A stretch of DNA of 64,000 bases from Ectobius pallidus (Eukaryota; Arthropoda; Insecta; Blattodea; Ectobiidae), in contig CAXKWD010000006.1 in assembly GCA_964059195.1 (NCBI GenBank), forward strand, positions 178,186,825 to 178,250,824, given 5' to 3'. This document shows, one piece after another, positions 22,701 through 37,700 of the stretch (within the stretch, counting starts at the first letter, position 1; each line of letters opens with the position of its first letter). The notes beneath the pieces were generated by a model, which was not told where the DNA came from, did no database searches, and saw nothing but the letters and a program-made list of their open reading frames with translations. A program made the position numbers and the translations under genes.

Positions 22701-25700
22701 CGTGTTATAAAAGAAAGTGTATAGTTTAGGGTGGGTGGGTTTGACCAAATCATTAGTCGAGACAGCATCTCCTCTCCAGGGAACTATCTATAACAAAATA
22801 TGTGTTTTATGAGGAGAAAGTTGGTTTTCAAAGTGGGTCTCCCCACATTGCGATTTTACCAAATTTTGTTTCAATCTTTGAAAAAAGTGACAACCTTGGA
22901 GAGGAAATATGGGTAATCATCAAGTTGATTGTGAAGTTCCTGCAGATCTACAGGTGATGCTGCTCCTGCTAGCACTCGGTAATCACATATCGCAGAAGTC
23001 TTCAATGGTCTGCCTGCGATTTTGCAAGATCACAGCTCAAACAGTAATGACATTTTTGAGTGTATTGCCAGTTAAAGTCGTTCGGAATGATCATCTTCAT
23101 GAACCATTTTTGAACTACTGCTTGAGTATGGTCTAGGGCAGCATATCTCAACGTTTTTGAACGCGAGGACCTCTAAAATGTCTAAAAAAAATTACGGACC
23201 CCTAATTTTACATCCCATTTTTAGGGTCATAATAACGAAATAAATCTAAATACATTTCTTAATTCGACGAAAACACAGTTATTGAATTCGAAGTAATTAA
23301 TCCCTCATATCGTCATTAATAACAACATTAAGAGCCTAACAGTAACAGAACAGAAAATGAACTTTTGTTTTGTATCATTAAAATCAGTGTCCAAATTATG
23401 TCCCACCCGTAACAGATTTTGAGAAAAAAAATATAAAAATTGTAAAATAAATTTTAAATAATCTTTGCATGTAGTGTAGAGGAGAAGGCACTGTAAATTT
23501 TACAGAATGTGAAGAACCAATTCTAGTTTATTATTTATGATATGTAATAAACAAAAATAGTTTTTATAATTTGCTAGAATGTCCCACTCGTAATTATGAA
23601 ATGGCTGACTCCTTGAAGCAAAACATAAAGACAGAAAACTTAGCAATAAAAATCAGGCATCTATCAAATAAATTGTATGACTGTGAAAAAGTTTATATTG
23701 GACAAACAAAAAGGAGCATTGAGATTGGATTGAAAGAACATTGCATAAACATAAAGTTTTCAGACAAACAGTTGAATCCACAATAGGAGGACAGGCTACA
23801 GAAATCAGTAGAAAGGCCACAAGTCTGGGGAAAACAAACTTAGATTAATGAATTTCAATATAACAGTTTGATCAGAAGGTGCATCGATCCAATACCAGAG
23901 GGACTAAGATCAGATGTCTGATTCTCAGCTATCTATTGCCATTGGCGGCTGTGCAAGAAGCAAACCACTGCACATGTGAATTAATTTTGCAGATTTGATA
24001 GAGTCCAGAGGAACCGGCATCTTCAGTATTTTGGACGAAGAGTCCAAACTTCCGAAGCCTATGGCAGAACATTTTACGATGGAAGTTCATCAGAAATGGT
24101 CAGGACACTTTCGCTTAGCTCTGCCTAGAACATCACGACTTAAAGCACATCGCGACACCCGAGACAATGAAGGCTTCATGATACGTCATTATGCAGGAGC
24201 CGTGTGCTACAGAACGGTAATTATACTGATTTCAGTTGCTGTCTAGCGTGTCTCAACTGTTGAAATTGTTAGAATCTCTTTCAGAAACTTCATGACATCT
24301 ACAAGTAAGAATCAGCTTGAAAAATGTTATGTCATAACCGGGATTTGAACACGGATCTTCGGCTTAACGCTCCGATGCTCCGTCGAGAAACCTTCCGTGG
24401 TTTGCCTTGTCTTCTGAATCAGTTGAGGAATTTGATGTCAGACTGGCATGTTGTCATGGTAGCTCAATGGTAGAGCATCGGTGCGTTAAGCCGAAGATCC
24501 GTGTTCAAATCCTGGTTATGACATAACATTTTTCAAGCTGATTCTTACTTGTATTAATATCCCAGACATGGATTTAATGTCTATTTCCTTTCATTCCACT
24601 TAATTCATGACATCTTTTCTATCCTGTGCACATGTCGAGTCCATGATAGGGAGTGTGAACTTGGAGACCTCAGTGCCTTGCGAACCAATACGTCATGTAT
24701 TATGCAGTAACAGAAATCCCAGAGAAAACAAACATACTTTGAAACATTTGAAAGTTATGCTAGAACATGTTTTCTTCATCTGTGGAAATACACATTTCAT
24801 TATCCTATACAGTGGAATGTCTTTGGGACTGAAGGTGTATAAAGTAACATGTTAGAACTTAGGAAAAATCTTATGTGAAACTCGCATAACTTCCTCTGTC
24901 CAAATAAAAGTTAGCCTCTTAGTATATTATATTGACATTCTCTTCATGGAAATTGGTATTAAAAATGAAGAGATTGTCTTTACCACATCACATCGCATCC
25001 CTGAAGGATACATAACCCAAATAAAATCTGATTAATGCACTCACATAACTTTCTTTACCCTAAGTATGGGCAATACATTTTTCTCACTTCACATTCTGAA
25101 TAGAATAAGAGGCCATATTACAGTTGTTTCAACCTGATGCAAAGCTTTATTACTCACCAGAGTTTCTTTAAACAGTGGGTGGCTTATAATACCTATCCGA
25201 GAATTTTTTGGGAAAAAATGTTTCAAATAAAAGTTTTTGCTCTTGGTATAAAAACCCCATGTACAAAATTTAAAGGAAATAGTTCAAACCATTTTTGAGA
25301 AAATTGCAAAAAACGAAATTTTCTTTATGAAAAGTTCCCTTAAAAATAAGAGAAAGTTGTTGCCAATCTTCTTGTCACATCCTCAAAAAGTTAAAGTAAA
25401 GTAAAGTGTTCCCTATTACAGGCCATGGAGGCTCAGAGGGTCCGAGGAGGTTGAAGCTCCCAGGTTTTTAGACAATTGGCACATGAATGTGGTAAGGTTG
25501 TCAGCCTTACGCATCGGTTGCCTTTACCCCAGGATTTCTCCTGGTACTCATTTCTGTTAGAGGCTGAGTCAATCCCAGGGCCATCCTCAAAAAGTACCTA
25601 ACCCAAATACAACATTTTGTTTTCATACAATTTTCCGATTTGGAGCTAGGCTGTTCACACAGACACACACACAGACATGTTGACATTATTTGTAATTGTT

Positions 25701-28700
25701 TGTCCATTTATGATTACAAAAGGAATTTGCAAATTAATTCAGCACCACCGGTTTGCACACCCTAACAGTGGTGTGGCACAAGGCAACCAAGAGTTGTCGT
25801 GGGTTCAGTCCTCGTACCGGCTCAGATTTTTCTGAGTAGGGAGGTCTAGTGTGGGGTGCTCTGAGCCTTGATTAGCTCTGGTCTCAGAATGGACCTCATC
25901 TGCAGCAGACTTGACCCATTACATGCAGTGTTATGCTCTGTAACCCTGGGGCCTCCAATTGGAAATTTTGGTACCTAGACTAATTTTGTTCCATGAGAAA
26001 ATAGAGGGACACGTAATAGGAAACTCTCACAGGAAACTAAGGTATTATTTGGACATGAAAGGGCAGAGGAATTTTGTCCAGGGGCTCTAAATTATACCCG
26101 GAGTTCTTTTACATTCCATAAATCTATGAGACTGGTCCCTCAGCTTAAAGTCACCCCCGAGGATTCCATGCCCAGGATTTATGCATCCTGAAAAAACCAT
26201 CGACCATGCCAGGTTTGATCCTGCAATCTCCCGATCTAGAGGCAAGAGCACGCTACCTCTGCACAGTTCTTATGGGCTAAATGAGTTTTCATTCACAGTA
26301 ACAGTGTATTTAAATGTTAACCCCTTGCTGCACAGTTAATTAACTTCACTTGTCTTCTCTGTGTATCTGCATTCTGCTTGCACCAAATATTGGCTGTTTC
26401 CTATAATTTCAAAATAGCATCGTGATTGACATTTGTGAATTGTTTTGTTTCCAGGGCCAGTTTATCGAGAAGAATAACGATGCTCTGCACACGTCATTGG
26501 AAGCGTTGGTCCAGGAGAGCAGGAACCCGTTCCTCAGGGAGTTGTTTGTGTTGTCGTCCAACACGAGTCAGCAGCGAGGCAAGCTTGCATTCAGCAGCGT
26601 CGGCTCTAAGTTCAAAACCCAGCTCGGGGAACTCATGGAGAAGCTGAAGAGCACCGTAAGTCACAAGTTGTAGTACTGACCAATAACGTTTAGCAATTCC
26701 TCGAATATAGACCAATTTTGTAATATGCTTCCTTGTTTCACAAGCATGCAATTTTATCTGATGAAATATCAGCTCGTAAGGCATCAACGTGCCATTATTA
26801 AATATGTCAGAAGCTGCCAGTGAAGAGAATAAATACACTTATTTTAAGCAACATAACTTGTTTAGAAATTAAAATAATGTAAATGTGTATAGATTAAAAC
26901 ATTTTTATAGCATTCTGATGCTGACACTCCATCTTGGTACCATTGGGAATTCGAATCAATGCATGGACTGATCATTCATTTAGTATGCCATGATCTCACA
27001 GCTGACAGGATTTTGACAGCAAACTAAGGAAGTAATTATTATTTACAAAATTCGTTACTTTTTATTTGTGGAATAGTCTTAAATCCTACTCGAGATTACA
27101 AATTTCATCGGATAAATTTGCTCAAACTTTGTTCTCGCAAATTTATTGATAATTGGCATAATGATAATGACATAACGTTACAATATCATAAATATTCAAA
27201 TTTAATAATACATTTTAGCAAATATATGTGAACAACGACATTGTAGGCCTAACTTAAAATTAGTGTCTTGTTATAGAAAAAATACACAAATCATTAAACA
27301 TGCGGTGTACACGCTGCCAAACAAATTACACTGATGCGTAAGCAAATAAAAGAAAAACGCATTTTAGCAGTTGGTAATCAAATTAAAAGATTGAATATGC
27401 ATAGTATTAAAATCCATCAATTCACGAAACTTCAAAAATATGTTCCTGTCAAATGATGGAATTAGCAGTCAAAGTGTGTTTCCAACAGTCGTGTCACATC
27501 TTAACCCAGAAATAACATTGTTTTGTTCTCGAGTTGTAAGCACAGACGTCAGAATGTGTGAGTTACAGTAGAACCAAAGACCGGATTAAGCAAAACCACT
27601 CGGAAAAATGTCTGATTGTAAGGAATTACTTTGATATTTAACCCTTTACTGCTTATGATTTAAACTCTCCTGCTAGACTGTAATATCCGTGTTTTTCAAA
27701 CTGGGTGTTTAAATTTCGAAGATAGAGCTGCCTAAATGCACCTTTTCAAGAAAAATAACAGGCGAAAGACAAATACAAGGTGCACTTTAAGCTCCGTCCA
27801 CTCGATATTCACATTTTATTTCTCAGCGAAGCATGGTGACAAACTATCCTTGTATATTGTCACCGACACTCCCAACCGTACCAAATATTAAAAATGCGAG
27901 AGTGCCCCTTGTACCAAATATTAAAACTGCGAGAGTAAGTGCCTTGTATCCACAGGTTTGCCTTGTACCCAATGGTTTGTCAGCCTGTTTATCCACAAAG
28001 AATTGCTAGATCGTGGTATAAAAGAAAGTGCTTCACTGAGGGTGGGTTAGGGTGGGATATGTGTCATGCGACGATGCACCTTATATTTGGTTTTTCCCAA
28101 ATAAGATATTAATAAAACAAAGAATGCTAGACATATAATTTCTTTTGCACTTTCATTCTGAAATATCCATACATTTTTATTAGTTCCACACTTGCTTCAG
28201 GCCGGGAGTAAAGGCTGTGTTTATTATTAGTATTGTAATTTCTTTCGGGTTGTAAGAAGCATTTCAGAGCATTAAGCATGGGTTTAAATCTCGAGGATTT
28301 TGGAGCGTTCAAAACAATTGCAGTACAAGAAGAGATAACAGTATTGACGTGCCTGTCATGTTTTACAAGGGATAATGGGACTGTTTGTTTTTGCAGGGCA
28401 CAAATTTCATAAGATGTATAAAGCCAAACCAGAAGATGGTGGACCACCAGTTTGAAGGAGGGTCCATCTTATCGCAGCTGGAATGCTCGGGCATGACGAG
28501 CGTGATGGAGCTCATGCAGAACGGTTTCCCGTCCCGCGTTCAGTTCCAGGATCTGTACAATATGTATCACAAGTTCCTGCCGCCCAAACTGGCCAAGTTG
28601 GACCCCAGGGTTTTCTGTAAGGTAACGCACATTTATAGGAAGTTAATAAATATGTATTAATACTTGAGATGAAGAATTTAACTTCACTTAATTGAAACTG

Positions 28701-31700
28701 GTTGGTTACTGAGTTTGTGTTGATGGCCACCAGGCACTGCTACAAGCGCTCGGCATGACGGAGAACGACTACAGGTTTGGTGTGACCAGAGTGTTTTTCC
28801 GACCTGGCAAGTTTGCAGAGTTTGATTCCATCATGAAATCAGACCCTGAGAACCTGGCCAGCATGGTGGCTAAGGTTCAGAAATGGCTCGTCACGTCAAG
28901 ATGGAAGAAATCCCAGTGGTGCGCGCTCTCTGTGATTAAATGTACGTACTATTGTGCATGCATACTGTAATTGTTTTAGCTTGGGTAAACCCCACCCCCT
29001 ACACTCCAGCAGACCTTTAGTGTGCTGGGGGCTGACAATTGTTGCAAAATTAGCATTTTATGTGTTAAAAATAAAAACGGTTAAGTTTTATAGTTTCAAA
29101 AGGTCTTGAACTAATCTAGTTTTATTGTGTTGCAGTAAAGTACAAAATTTTGTACAGGAGGCAATGTCTGATTACAATTCAGAAGAATGTGCGCATGTTC
29201 CTGGCAAAGAGCGCTCATCAGCCGAGGTACAGAGGGATCATGAAGATCAACAGTCTCCAGGTTAGTCGTGTCCAGTTGTTTCTTTCTCCCACATTTATGG
29301 AAAATTTCTTTGGTGATGATTTTATGGAAATAAACCATGGACATCTGAAGTCCCTCTAATTGCTTTGACTTGTGTATAATATGTTTGAAATAAACGGAGC
29401 CTAAATCCACTCAATGAATAAAGAGAAATGTTTTCTTATTGCAGGCCAAACTGAAGCAAATGGAATCGACTATAAGTCAACTGAAGAAAGACAGAGAGCT
29501 CAGCTCATCAGAACTGAAAAAGCTTCAAGCAGAGATGTTTGCAGCTGTTGAGAAGATTAAGGTAGGTACAGTGTGCTTAGTGGCCTACATTTAGCATTCG
29601 TCTGTTGAAATTAATACTCCAGTTTAGCAGCAAGAAATACAACCAAAATTAACCCTTAGGGCATGTACGATGACCTGCTGATATCATATTTATCTGCCAG
29701 ATAGAGAACCTATCTGGAAGTTCGCCAAGAATTGTGTACTATGATCGCCTGACAAAATCTGTCTTCCATATAAGCTAGATGTCTTGTAATACCACCGCTG
29801 AACTGCTATCGGGAAGAACTCTTCCATATAAGCTAGCAGGAGGATGGAGTGGCTGACAAACTTCGAACTGCTAGTTAGGGAATCTTGGTTGAAACAAGAT
29901 GGCAGCAAGCTGAAGTTTCCTGGTCACCAGAATTTTAGAACTGATGCCGGAAGATTTAATTTATACAAAAATGTCATTTTACGCTCACTTATGAATGAAA
30001 TAGTATTGCACAAATCAATTAATGCGCTTAAAACAATATGTTCTTATGTAATTTAATTGTACAAATACAAATCCGAGCTGCCACACCTAGCGGACGCCTA
30101 CCGAACTACAACAAACACACCTCTTTGCTCAATGAGCTAAGGACCATTTTACAAAATTTTACTGCGTTCTTCCCGATAGCAGTTCAGCGGTGGTATTACA
30201 AGACATCTTCCAGTTAACCTGTCTGGAAGTCACGTATCAGGAGGAATTGGTGGCAGGTGGTAATACTGGCCCTGAGAGTCGGTTTGATGTGCATGTGTGT
30301 AATGCAATGAGCAAGGCAGTCTAGCAATGACAAAATGGATGAGCCCAGATCTTCGTTAAATTTCATGTTATGCTAACTGTAAATTTGGGGGGGAGGGGTA
30401 AGCAAGTGGCAATATGGAAGAAATAGAAAAAGGCCTGGGGGGCAGGCTGAAACGTTGTACAGTGCAGTGAAAGGTTTTTAACCGATTTTATTTACGTTTT
30501 TAACCACTAACTACAAAAAGTGTTGCAATGTACATACATTACCTATAGTTTTAATGGAAGAAATTCAGTTGCTTCCTTGTTCAGTAGATTTGGGAGGGCA
30601 GTCAACATAAATCTGTCCTCTAACCCAGCGTTTCTCAACCTTTTTGAACCAGAGGACCTCTAAATTGTCTAAAATATTTTACAAACCGCTAATTTTACAT
30701 CCCGTTTTTAAAAGTAGGCTATATGTAGGCCTATATTCTTAATATTTGGGGTATTAATTATAGGCCATTATAACGAAATAAATCTAAATACATTTTTTTT
30801 TAATTTGACAGTTATGGAATTGGAAGTAAACTATTGACAGTAAAATTAAATTTTGAACAGACTTTAATATTTATTACCAATTTGATAATATAATTATCAT
30901 TCTTGTAATCGAGTCATAGAGACTACGAGAATGATTTTAAATCATGTTCTTATATTCGTCTTGGAGGTAATAGATCTAGTAATTTATTTGATAATGGTAT
31001 GTTAAGGATCTTCAGAGCTAGATATAGCTGTCTCGTAAAATTTCACTTTTATTTGCATCGCATTTTCACGTTACAGAGAGAAGACAGGATAAAGGCAGCA
31101 GAGATAGACAAATTGTACGCAGGACTGGTAAACAATACAAACAAACAAATGAATCAACTACAGAAGAAAGTTCAGGAACAGAAGAACGCAGAGGAGCAGG
31201 AACGAATAAGAAAGATGCAGGAAGAGATGGAAAGAGAGAAGAGGAGAAAAGAGGAGGAGGAGAAGAAGAAGCGAGAGGAAGAAGAAAACAGGAAAAAGTG
31301 AGTGTAGCTATTATGTGGTTCTCATTTCATTGAATTTTAAAGGCACTTTTGAATTTGAAAATATTAGTTCATATGAACATAATATGAATTCCAGCAGTTT
31401 TTTCAATTAGTTTTTATGAATATTTTCCAGTATTCTGGTACAATATTAGCTCTATGTGAACTGCTCACTGCACAAGGAGGAAAATGCATGTTCCAACATA
31501 GTCTGCTGGTCTTGTGAAATATAATTCGAATTCGGTTTTCAAGAACTGTTTGTTTAATAAATTCTGTTAGATATCAGTATTCACTATGAATCAGAAGTAT
31601 CTCATCGAAACGATCGTCCTTTTGGTAAGTTTTTACTTACTTTTTTCGTCTCTATGAAGACGAATATACTCATTGATTATATATAAATACACTTCACAAT

Positions 31701-34700
31701 GTTTTCCCGATTAATTTAATCAAACATGAGTACAATCAACAGATCCTATTGCAGTAGGAAAAGTGTATCGTTCCATTTTCTTTACAAAATATGTAAAGAC
31801 CTTTATAATCAATCACTGATGAGTTTCTGCAAGCTTTGTACTTATTTCTGTGCCAAAAAAACTATCAAATACACTGTCGTTGGTCATTTTAATTGGATCA
31901 CCTATTAAGGTTATTCCAAAATTTGTGAGAAATTTCTCCAACCTATGAGTAAACTATAATTTTTATTGATACCAAAGTCAACAAATTGCTCAACACTGAA
32001 TGTGTATTGATATGACACAGTAAAAGAAATTATTTTTACTAGTTCATGTTTGGGTGATAGAAGGCTGCGTGGTCTTGTGGTTAGCATTGCTGGCTACAAA
32101 TTTGCAGGCCCCGGTACCTCCCTTTCTGTGTTAAGGAGGTCTCTGAAACCATTATTAACAGTCGTGGGTGTCAGCATGCTGCCGTCTGCCTATGGTAGAT
32201 GATGCAGCGGTTGGGTGGTAGGCCTAGTCCCTTCAGGGATGCAACACCATGGAGTTCAGTGTAGTTTATGAGTGGCAAAACTCGCAACTTCATGCTTATA
32301 TAAATATTACTTTGTAGGAAAATTGAAATGGAAGCGAGGAGGAAAGCAGAAGAAGCAGAGAGGAAACGGCAAGAGGAAGAAGACAAGAAGGCCGCTGCAG
32401 CACTTCAGGTTAGTATCAGGCGTCCGAACGCACTCAAAGCTCAATTTTAATTTTCGGTTTAATTTGCAAGTTACAAGCGACAAAATGGCAGAAAAAGTTA
32501 TTTTTTGCGTTATCTAGGTACCAGATGTGGCTAATATACAGTGTGATCCATTTGAGATGTGAGAAAAGTAAAACGTTATATTTCAGAGGTTAATGTACAT
32601 AGCTCTGTGCAATTTGCTGTAATGTAAGTGGAAAGGATGGGAGTTAACAATGAGTGATGTTTCAGACTTCGGCCACATGGCGTGGCGGCGCTATCAATTT
32701 TATTAGCTCCTGCTTGATTTATTTGGTTAGCCTATAACATTACAATAAGCAGAGATGTGATTTTTTTTTGTATAGGGGATCATGAATGTAGGTCTAAATG
32801 GAAAAACATTGAACGATTTGGACGAAACTCACTTTGGGAGGGGGGAATTCTAATCTGAGGTTTTGTCGCGGGTAGCGTACTTTTAACCGTGAATTGCGCC
32901 TCAAAGCTGGATTTTTACCTTTTTAACTATCAATAGTTTTAATTGTTTATGCATGATTTGTGTAAGGTTCATGAATCTGTGAATCGTTTTAATCGTTTCA
33001 TTTCGAATCTGTATGCCCATATGACAGCACAAAATTAATTTTCTTCTATTTAATTATTTGTATAATTACTATGTAAAACAATGTAATTAAAAGTAAAATA
33101 TAATACCTGTAATTTACGTAAAACGATGTCAGTGGTAAAGAAAAAAAAATTATCTTGTTTTTGTAAAATTTGACAATAGAACACACTCTTATTGTTAAAC
33201 TTGTTCACTTTCCTAGTTTGTACTTTTAATGTCTCAAGTTTGTTGGAGAGAATTTTCACAGTCACTTGTCAGGGCCGTAGCTAGGTGGTAAGGAGATGTG
33301 CCCCCACCAAGGGCGCAGGTATAAAGAAGGCGCAAAATTAACCATGAAAAATACCACCTTTTTTAGACTGGTGTTATTTATCAAGCAATAAAAATTCTAG
33401 ATTTTATGATTTAATTACTTTTTAAGGACGGTAGTTCAGTCGTCTGAAAATAAGGTTTTAGTACCTTGAAAGTCCAACACTTAGTTTATTTTCAAATTGA
33501 GGTTTAGGTTTTCTTTGTTAATAATAGTGTTTTTATATTAAAATAAACAATTTTATATGAATTTTAAAAAAATGTCTAGACCCCCCAGTGTAAGAGGGCG
33601 TAGATTTGTCAAACTCACCAAGGGCGCATAAGGACCTTGCTACGGCCATGCAGCTTGTGTGATAATTTTCTCCACCTATTCATGGCCACTGTGACCTACT
33701 AGCGATTTACTATGAACTAAGTACTCACTGGCTGTAAGTCGCCACTGGGTTGTGGCGAGTGATATTGAGAACGCCTGGTGGTATACCAGGATATGTGAGT
33801 AAGAAGGAGAATTTAATGTTGTACTGGCATGTTGCCATGGTAGCGTAATTGGTAAGATCAGCGGCACAGAAGAGCCGATGATCCTGGTTCAAATCCCAGC
33901 TGTGGCATTGAATTACCTTTCCATCATAATAATTTTCTTAGTGTTTATTGTATAGACGAATATGATATTAGAGGTCTCATTGCAGGCTCAGTTGGAAAAG
34001 GAAGCGATGGAAGACGCTGAGTACAGGGAACAAATGGAGCAGGAAAGAAGAGATCATGAATTGGCTTTGAGACTCGCGCAAGAAACCAACGACCAGCTGG
34101 AAGAGATGTCTCCGGAAGACAATAAGAGGTACGACATTGGCTTCAGACAAGGAAAAGTCGGTGTTATTACATCAAACCTGCCTAAACAGCCAGTCACACA
34201 GGCTTGCAAGTTAAACTAAATAATGTGCGGTCTGCCAGATTATATTGTTGTTTATTGAAGGTAAACAGTAGTTCACTTGAGTGTGTCCTTCTTGCATTAA
34301 AGAAACAACACTTGAAAGACTGACTGCTTTAGGCAGGTTTGACTGCTCTTGCCTCATGCAAACGTTATAAGTACGTTACATTTGTGGTTGATATTGCTTG
34401 GTTGTAGGACCGGGCGGGCAGGCATCAGGAGCCCACAACCAAATGGTCTGAACAGGTACCGTATGCGTTGTTGTCCTGCTTGGCTTTGTCACTAACCTAA
34501 CTAACTTGATAACCCATCACGTCGTACACTTCTCCTTCTGAGTGGTGTACGTGTAGATGTCGATGCTAACCATTGGTTTTATTCTTCGCTAGATGGCTCA
34601 TGCTGTGTGAAGGAAAACAGGGTGGGGCTTTAGCGGAGTCCCCTGTGCGAGTAGCGAGTGATCTCGAGACGTTACATTGTGCAATTTTAGTTGTTCGATA

Positions 34701-37700
34701 AGAAATTATAAATAAACCAAAAATATCAAGCATACCATGAGAAAGAAGCCAAATGTACACCTCCTGGGAGTAGTGTCGGGAGATCTACACTCTCCATTAT
34801 TAATTGTAGTGTTTTCGGTTTGAAAAGAGGTCTTCGCTTTTAGTAACCCATCGTAATTCACAATGGAGATTCAACGAGCTCCGTAGGTATTGCACTTATG
34901 TAGGCTGTACTTATCTAGGCTGCTTGAAGTTTACTTTCCTTTTCATGACAAAAACATTAAATACAAGCAACAGAAACACTGCTGTGATGTAGTAATGTAG
35001 TTTGTGTAGCATGGTAGCAGTAGTGTGAAACTTAAGTTTAAAACATTATTTTTGCAGATCAATAGCCATTAACTACGTTTTTTTGAAATGAAATTTCAAA
35101 GGTTAAAGAAATATCATCTTTTTAGCAAAAAGTATCTTCATAATTTTGTGCTCAATTAAATCCATTCAAATCATAAAATTTATTTTTCCGACTTATGGTT
35201 AATTGACACTTTGCAATGTTTTCAAGCTATTAGTTACTAAGTTGTAGACTTGGTTCCTCGTCTTCCTGCTGCATTGAAGACAGACCTGATGTAATTAAGG
35301 AAAATGCCACGTCTGAATGCATGTATCAGTTTGTTAATATGTGTGAAATGTTTATCTTGTCTTCCCGGATTAGGTAGCATTCTGTTATTAATTTGTGAAG
35401 AACAAACAAAACATAGTGCTGCGTGGGTCGAGGTGTTTCCACCAGATGACATTTATATTGCTGTACAATGGAATAGACTAGAATAGAATTCTATTTACAC
35501 ATACTTTTACATACATAGTTATCTGCATCCACTTTAAATATCTCTTATCTATAAGTCTAGCACTACCCACTAAGATTCCCTTCATACTATAACCACTGGG
35601 TTTAGTGTATGAATGGGGATTCTGGTTAACTTACCACACCTTTCCTGATTATTTTGCTCTTGATCTATTTCCTAATTTTTCTCATCCACTTCTCTCTCAT
35701 TTTTCCTAAATATTCCTAGTCTTTTCTTCTCTGAATTTCAACATCTTGATGGTTATTATCTCATTATGAAGTTTATCCCACTTTGTCTCTCTGATTTCTT
35801 CCCTCCACCGTCTTACCCCTTCACATTCCGTTAAGTAGTGTGATATTCCTTCCTCTCTGTCCTTCCTTAACCCTTTCAGATATATCACCCCTGTTCTCAT
35901 CCATGCATATCCCTCTCTTCCTTGCCTATCACAACAATCCACATATTTCTCCCTTCCCTGCTCTGTTTATATAGCTGTAAGAAGTGAGCCGGTATGGGAT
36001 ATTGGTACTGGAGTTTTTTCAGTTGTCATACCAAACTGACTACGGTATTAAATGCTCGATTTTGAGATGTTTTTTCTTTAGAATGGATTCCTGTTATATC
36101 AACTGCAGATATAACCTTGGCAAGTGCGGGAACACATCAGACTTTATAAAGAAAATAGCATCGATATCTCAGCTATAGCTATACTTCCTGAAAATTCCAC
36201 TCCATCCACGCAGCACTTGGTTTTGTTGTGATCATTCTTCGAAGACAATGTTAGGAATATTAGAATTTAGTACTTGAGAGGAATACAAGATAAACATTGT
36301 AGAGTGTGTAAGCATATGAGTGGAGACTTAATACACTGAACTTCACTAAATATTTGTACTAACCTGGACCGGTTTCGGGATTACAACTTTACCCCATTTT
36401 CAACGTACTCCGACTGATGTTTGTGTTGTATGGGCACCCTCCCGCGGACGTCCTGTGAACCTCCTGACCAGGTCATCTTCTGTTGGTATTTCAAAGTTCA
36501 TTAGGTTATCTGCATTCTTCTGGATAAATATCTTCTCCCAGACTGTCAGTTCACTATGTCCGTGGGCGCACTTAACCAACTTAGGTTCTTGTTCAACTTC
36601 ATAGTTCATGTTCCAGACATGGGCTGCTACTGCGGACTTTTCAATTTGTGCATATTTGACGTGTCTTTGGTGTTCCTTCATCCTGGTCTCTGTATTTCTT
36701 TTTGTTTTGCCTATGTATTTTTGTGGACAGTTTTTGCAACTAAACTGGTAGATGCCCAATTTTTTCAGGTGTTGTACTCTCTCTATGTTGGTAGACCTTA
36801 ACATATTTCCTAAACTGTATCTATTAACCGGGGCTAAGGTGATGTTGTGGTCTTTGAATATTTTCTTGAATTTTATTGTCCATTATTGGGTGGTAGGTGA
36901 TTTTCCTGTATGTAGACTTCTGCTCTTTTTCCGGTTTTAGTGTAGTCAGATCTGCAATTTGTTTTTGCCTATGATATTTTCTCATGGCCTACATGGCCTA
37001 CCAAAGATCCATAAACCCGGCAACAAGATGAGACCTATAATCAACAACATTAATGCTCCCACTTACTATCTGGCAAAATGGCTCAACGTAAGATTTACTT
37101 CTTTCCCAGAATATGAAAGCAGAGGTATCAAAAACTCATTCGAACTCATTGATAAAATAAAACGCATAGAAATTTCTCCAGCAGATCAACTCGTATCATT
37201 CGATGTAGTAGCACTATTTCCGAGCATCGATAATGATAAACTTCTGAAATACCTTACTAATTGGCTGAGATCAAGTGGATTTAGTGATAACACTATCAAA
37301 GAATATGTCTCATTAACAAACCTATGCATTAACCAAACATATTTTACATTCAATGGAAAATTTTATCAACAAAGGCAGGGACTAGCAATGGGGAACCCAC
37401 TATCACCCTTCCTAGCAGACCTATATATGAGCTACTTTGAGACTCATATTACATCAGCCTTCCCACATATGTACAAAACATGGTTGAGATACGTGGATGA
37501 CATATTCGCCATAGTAAATGAAAAACATATACAAGATGCATTAAAACTACTTAATATCCAGGACCAATCAATCAATTTTACTCTAGAGCAGCAAACTGAA
37601 AACCATCTCCCCTTTCTGGACATAAAGATCACAAAACAAGACAATAGGCTGGAATTTGGAATTCACAGAAAGGAAACTCACTCGAACAACTACATAAAAG

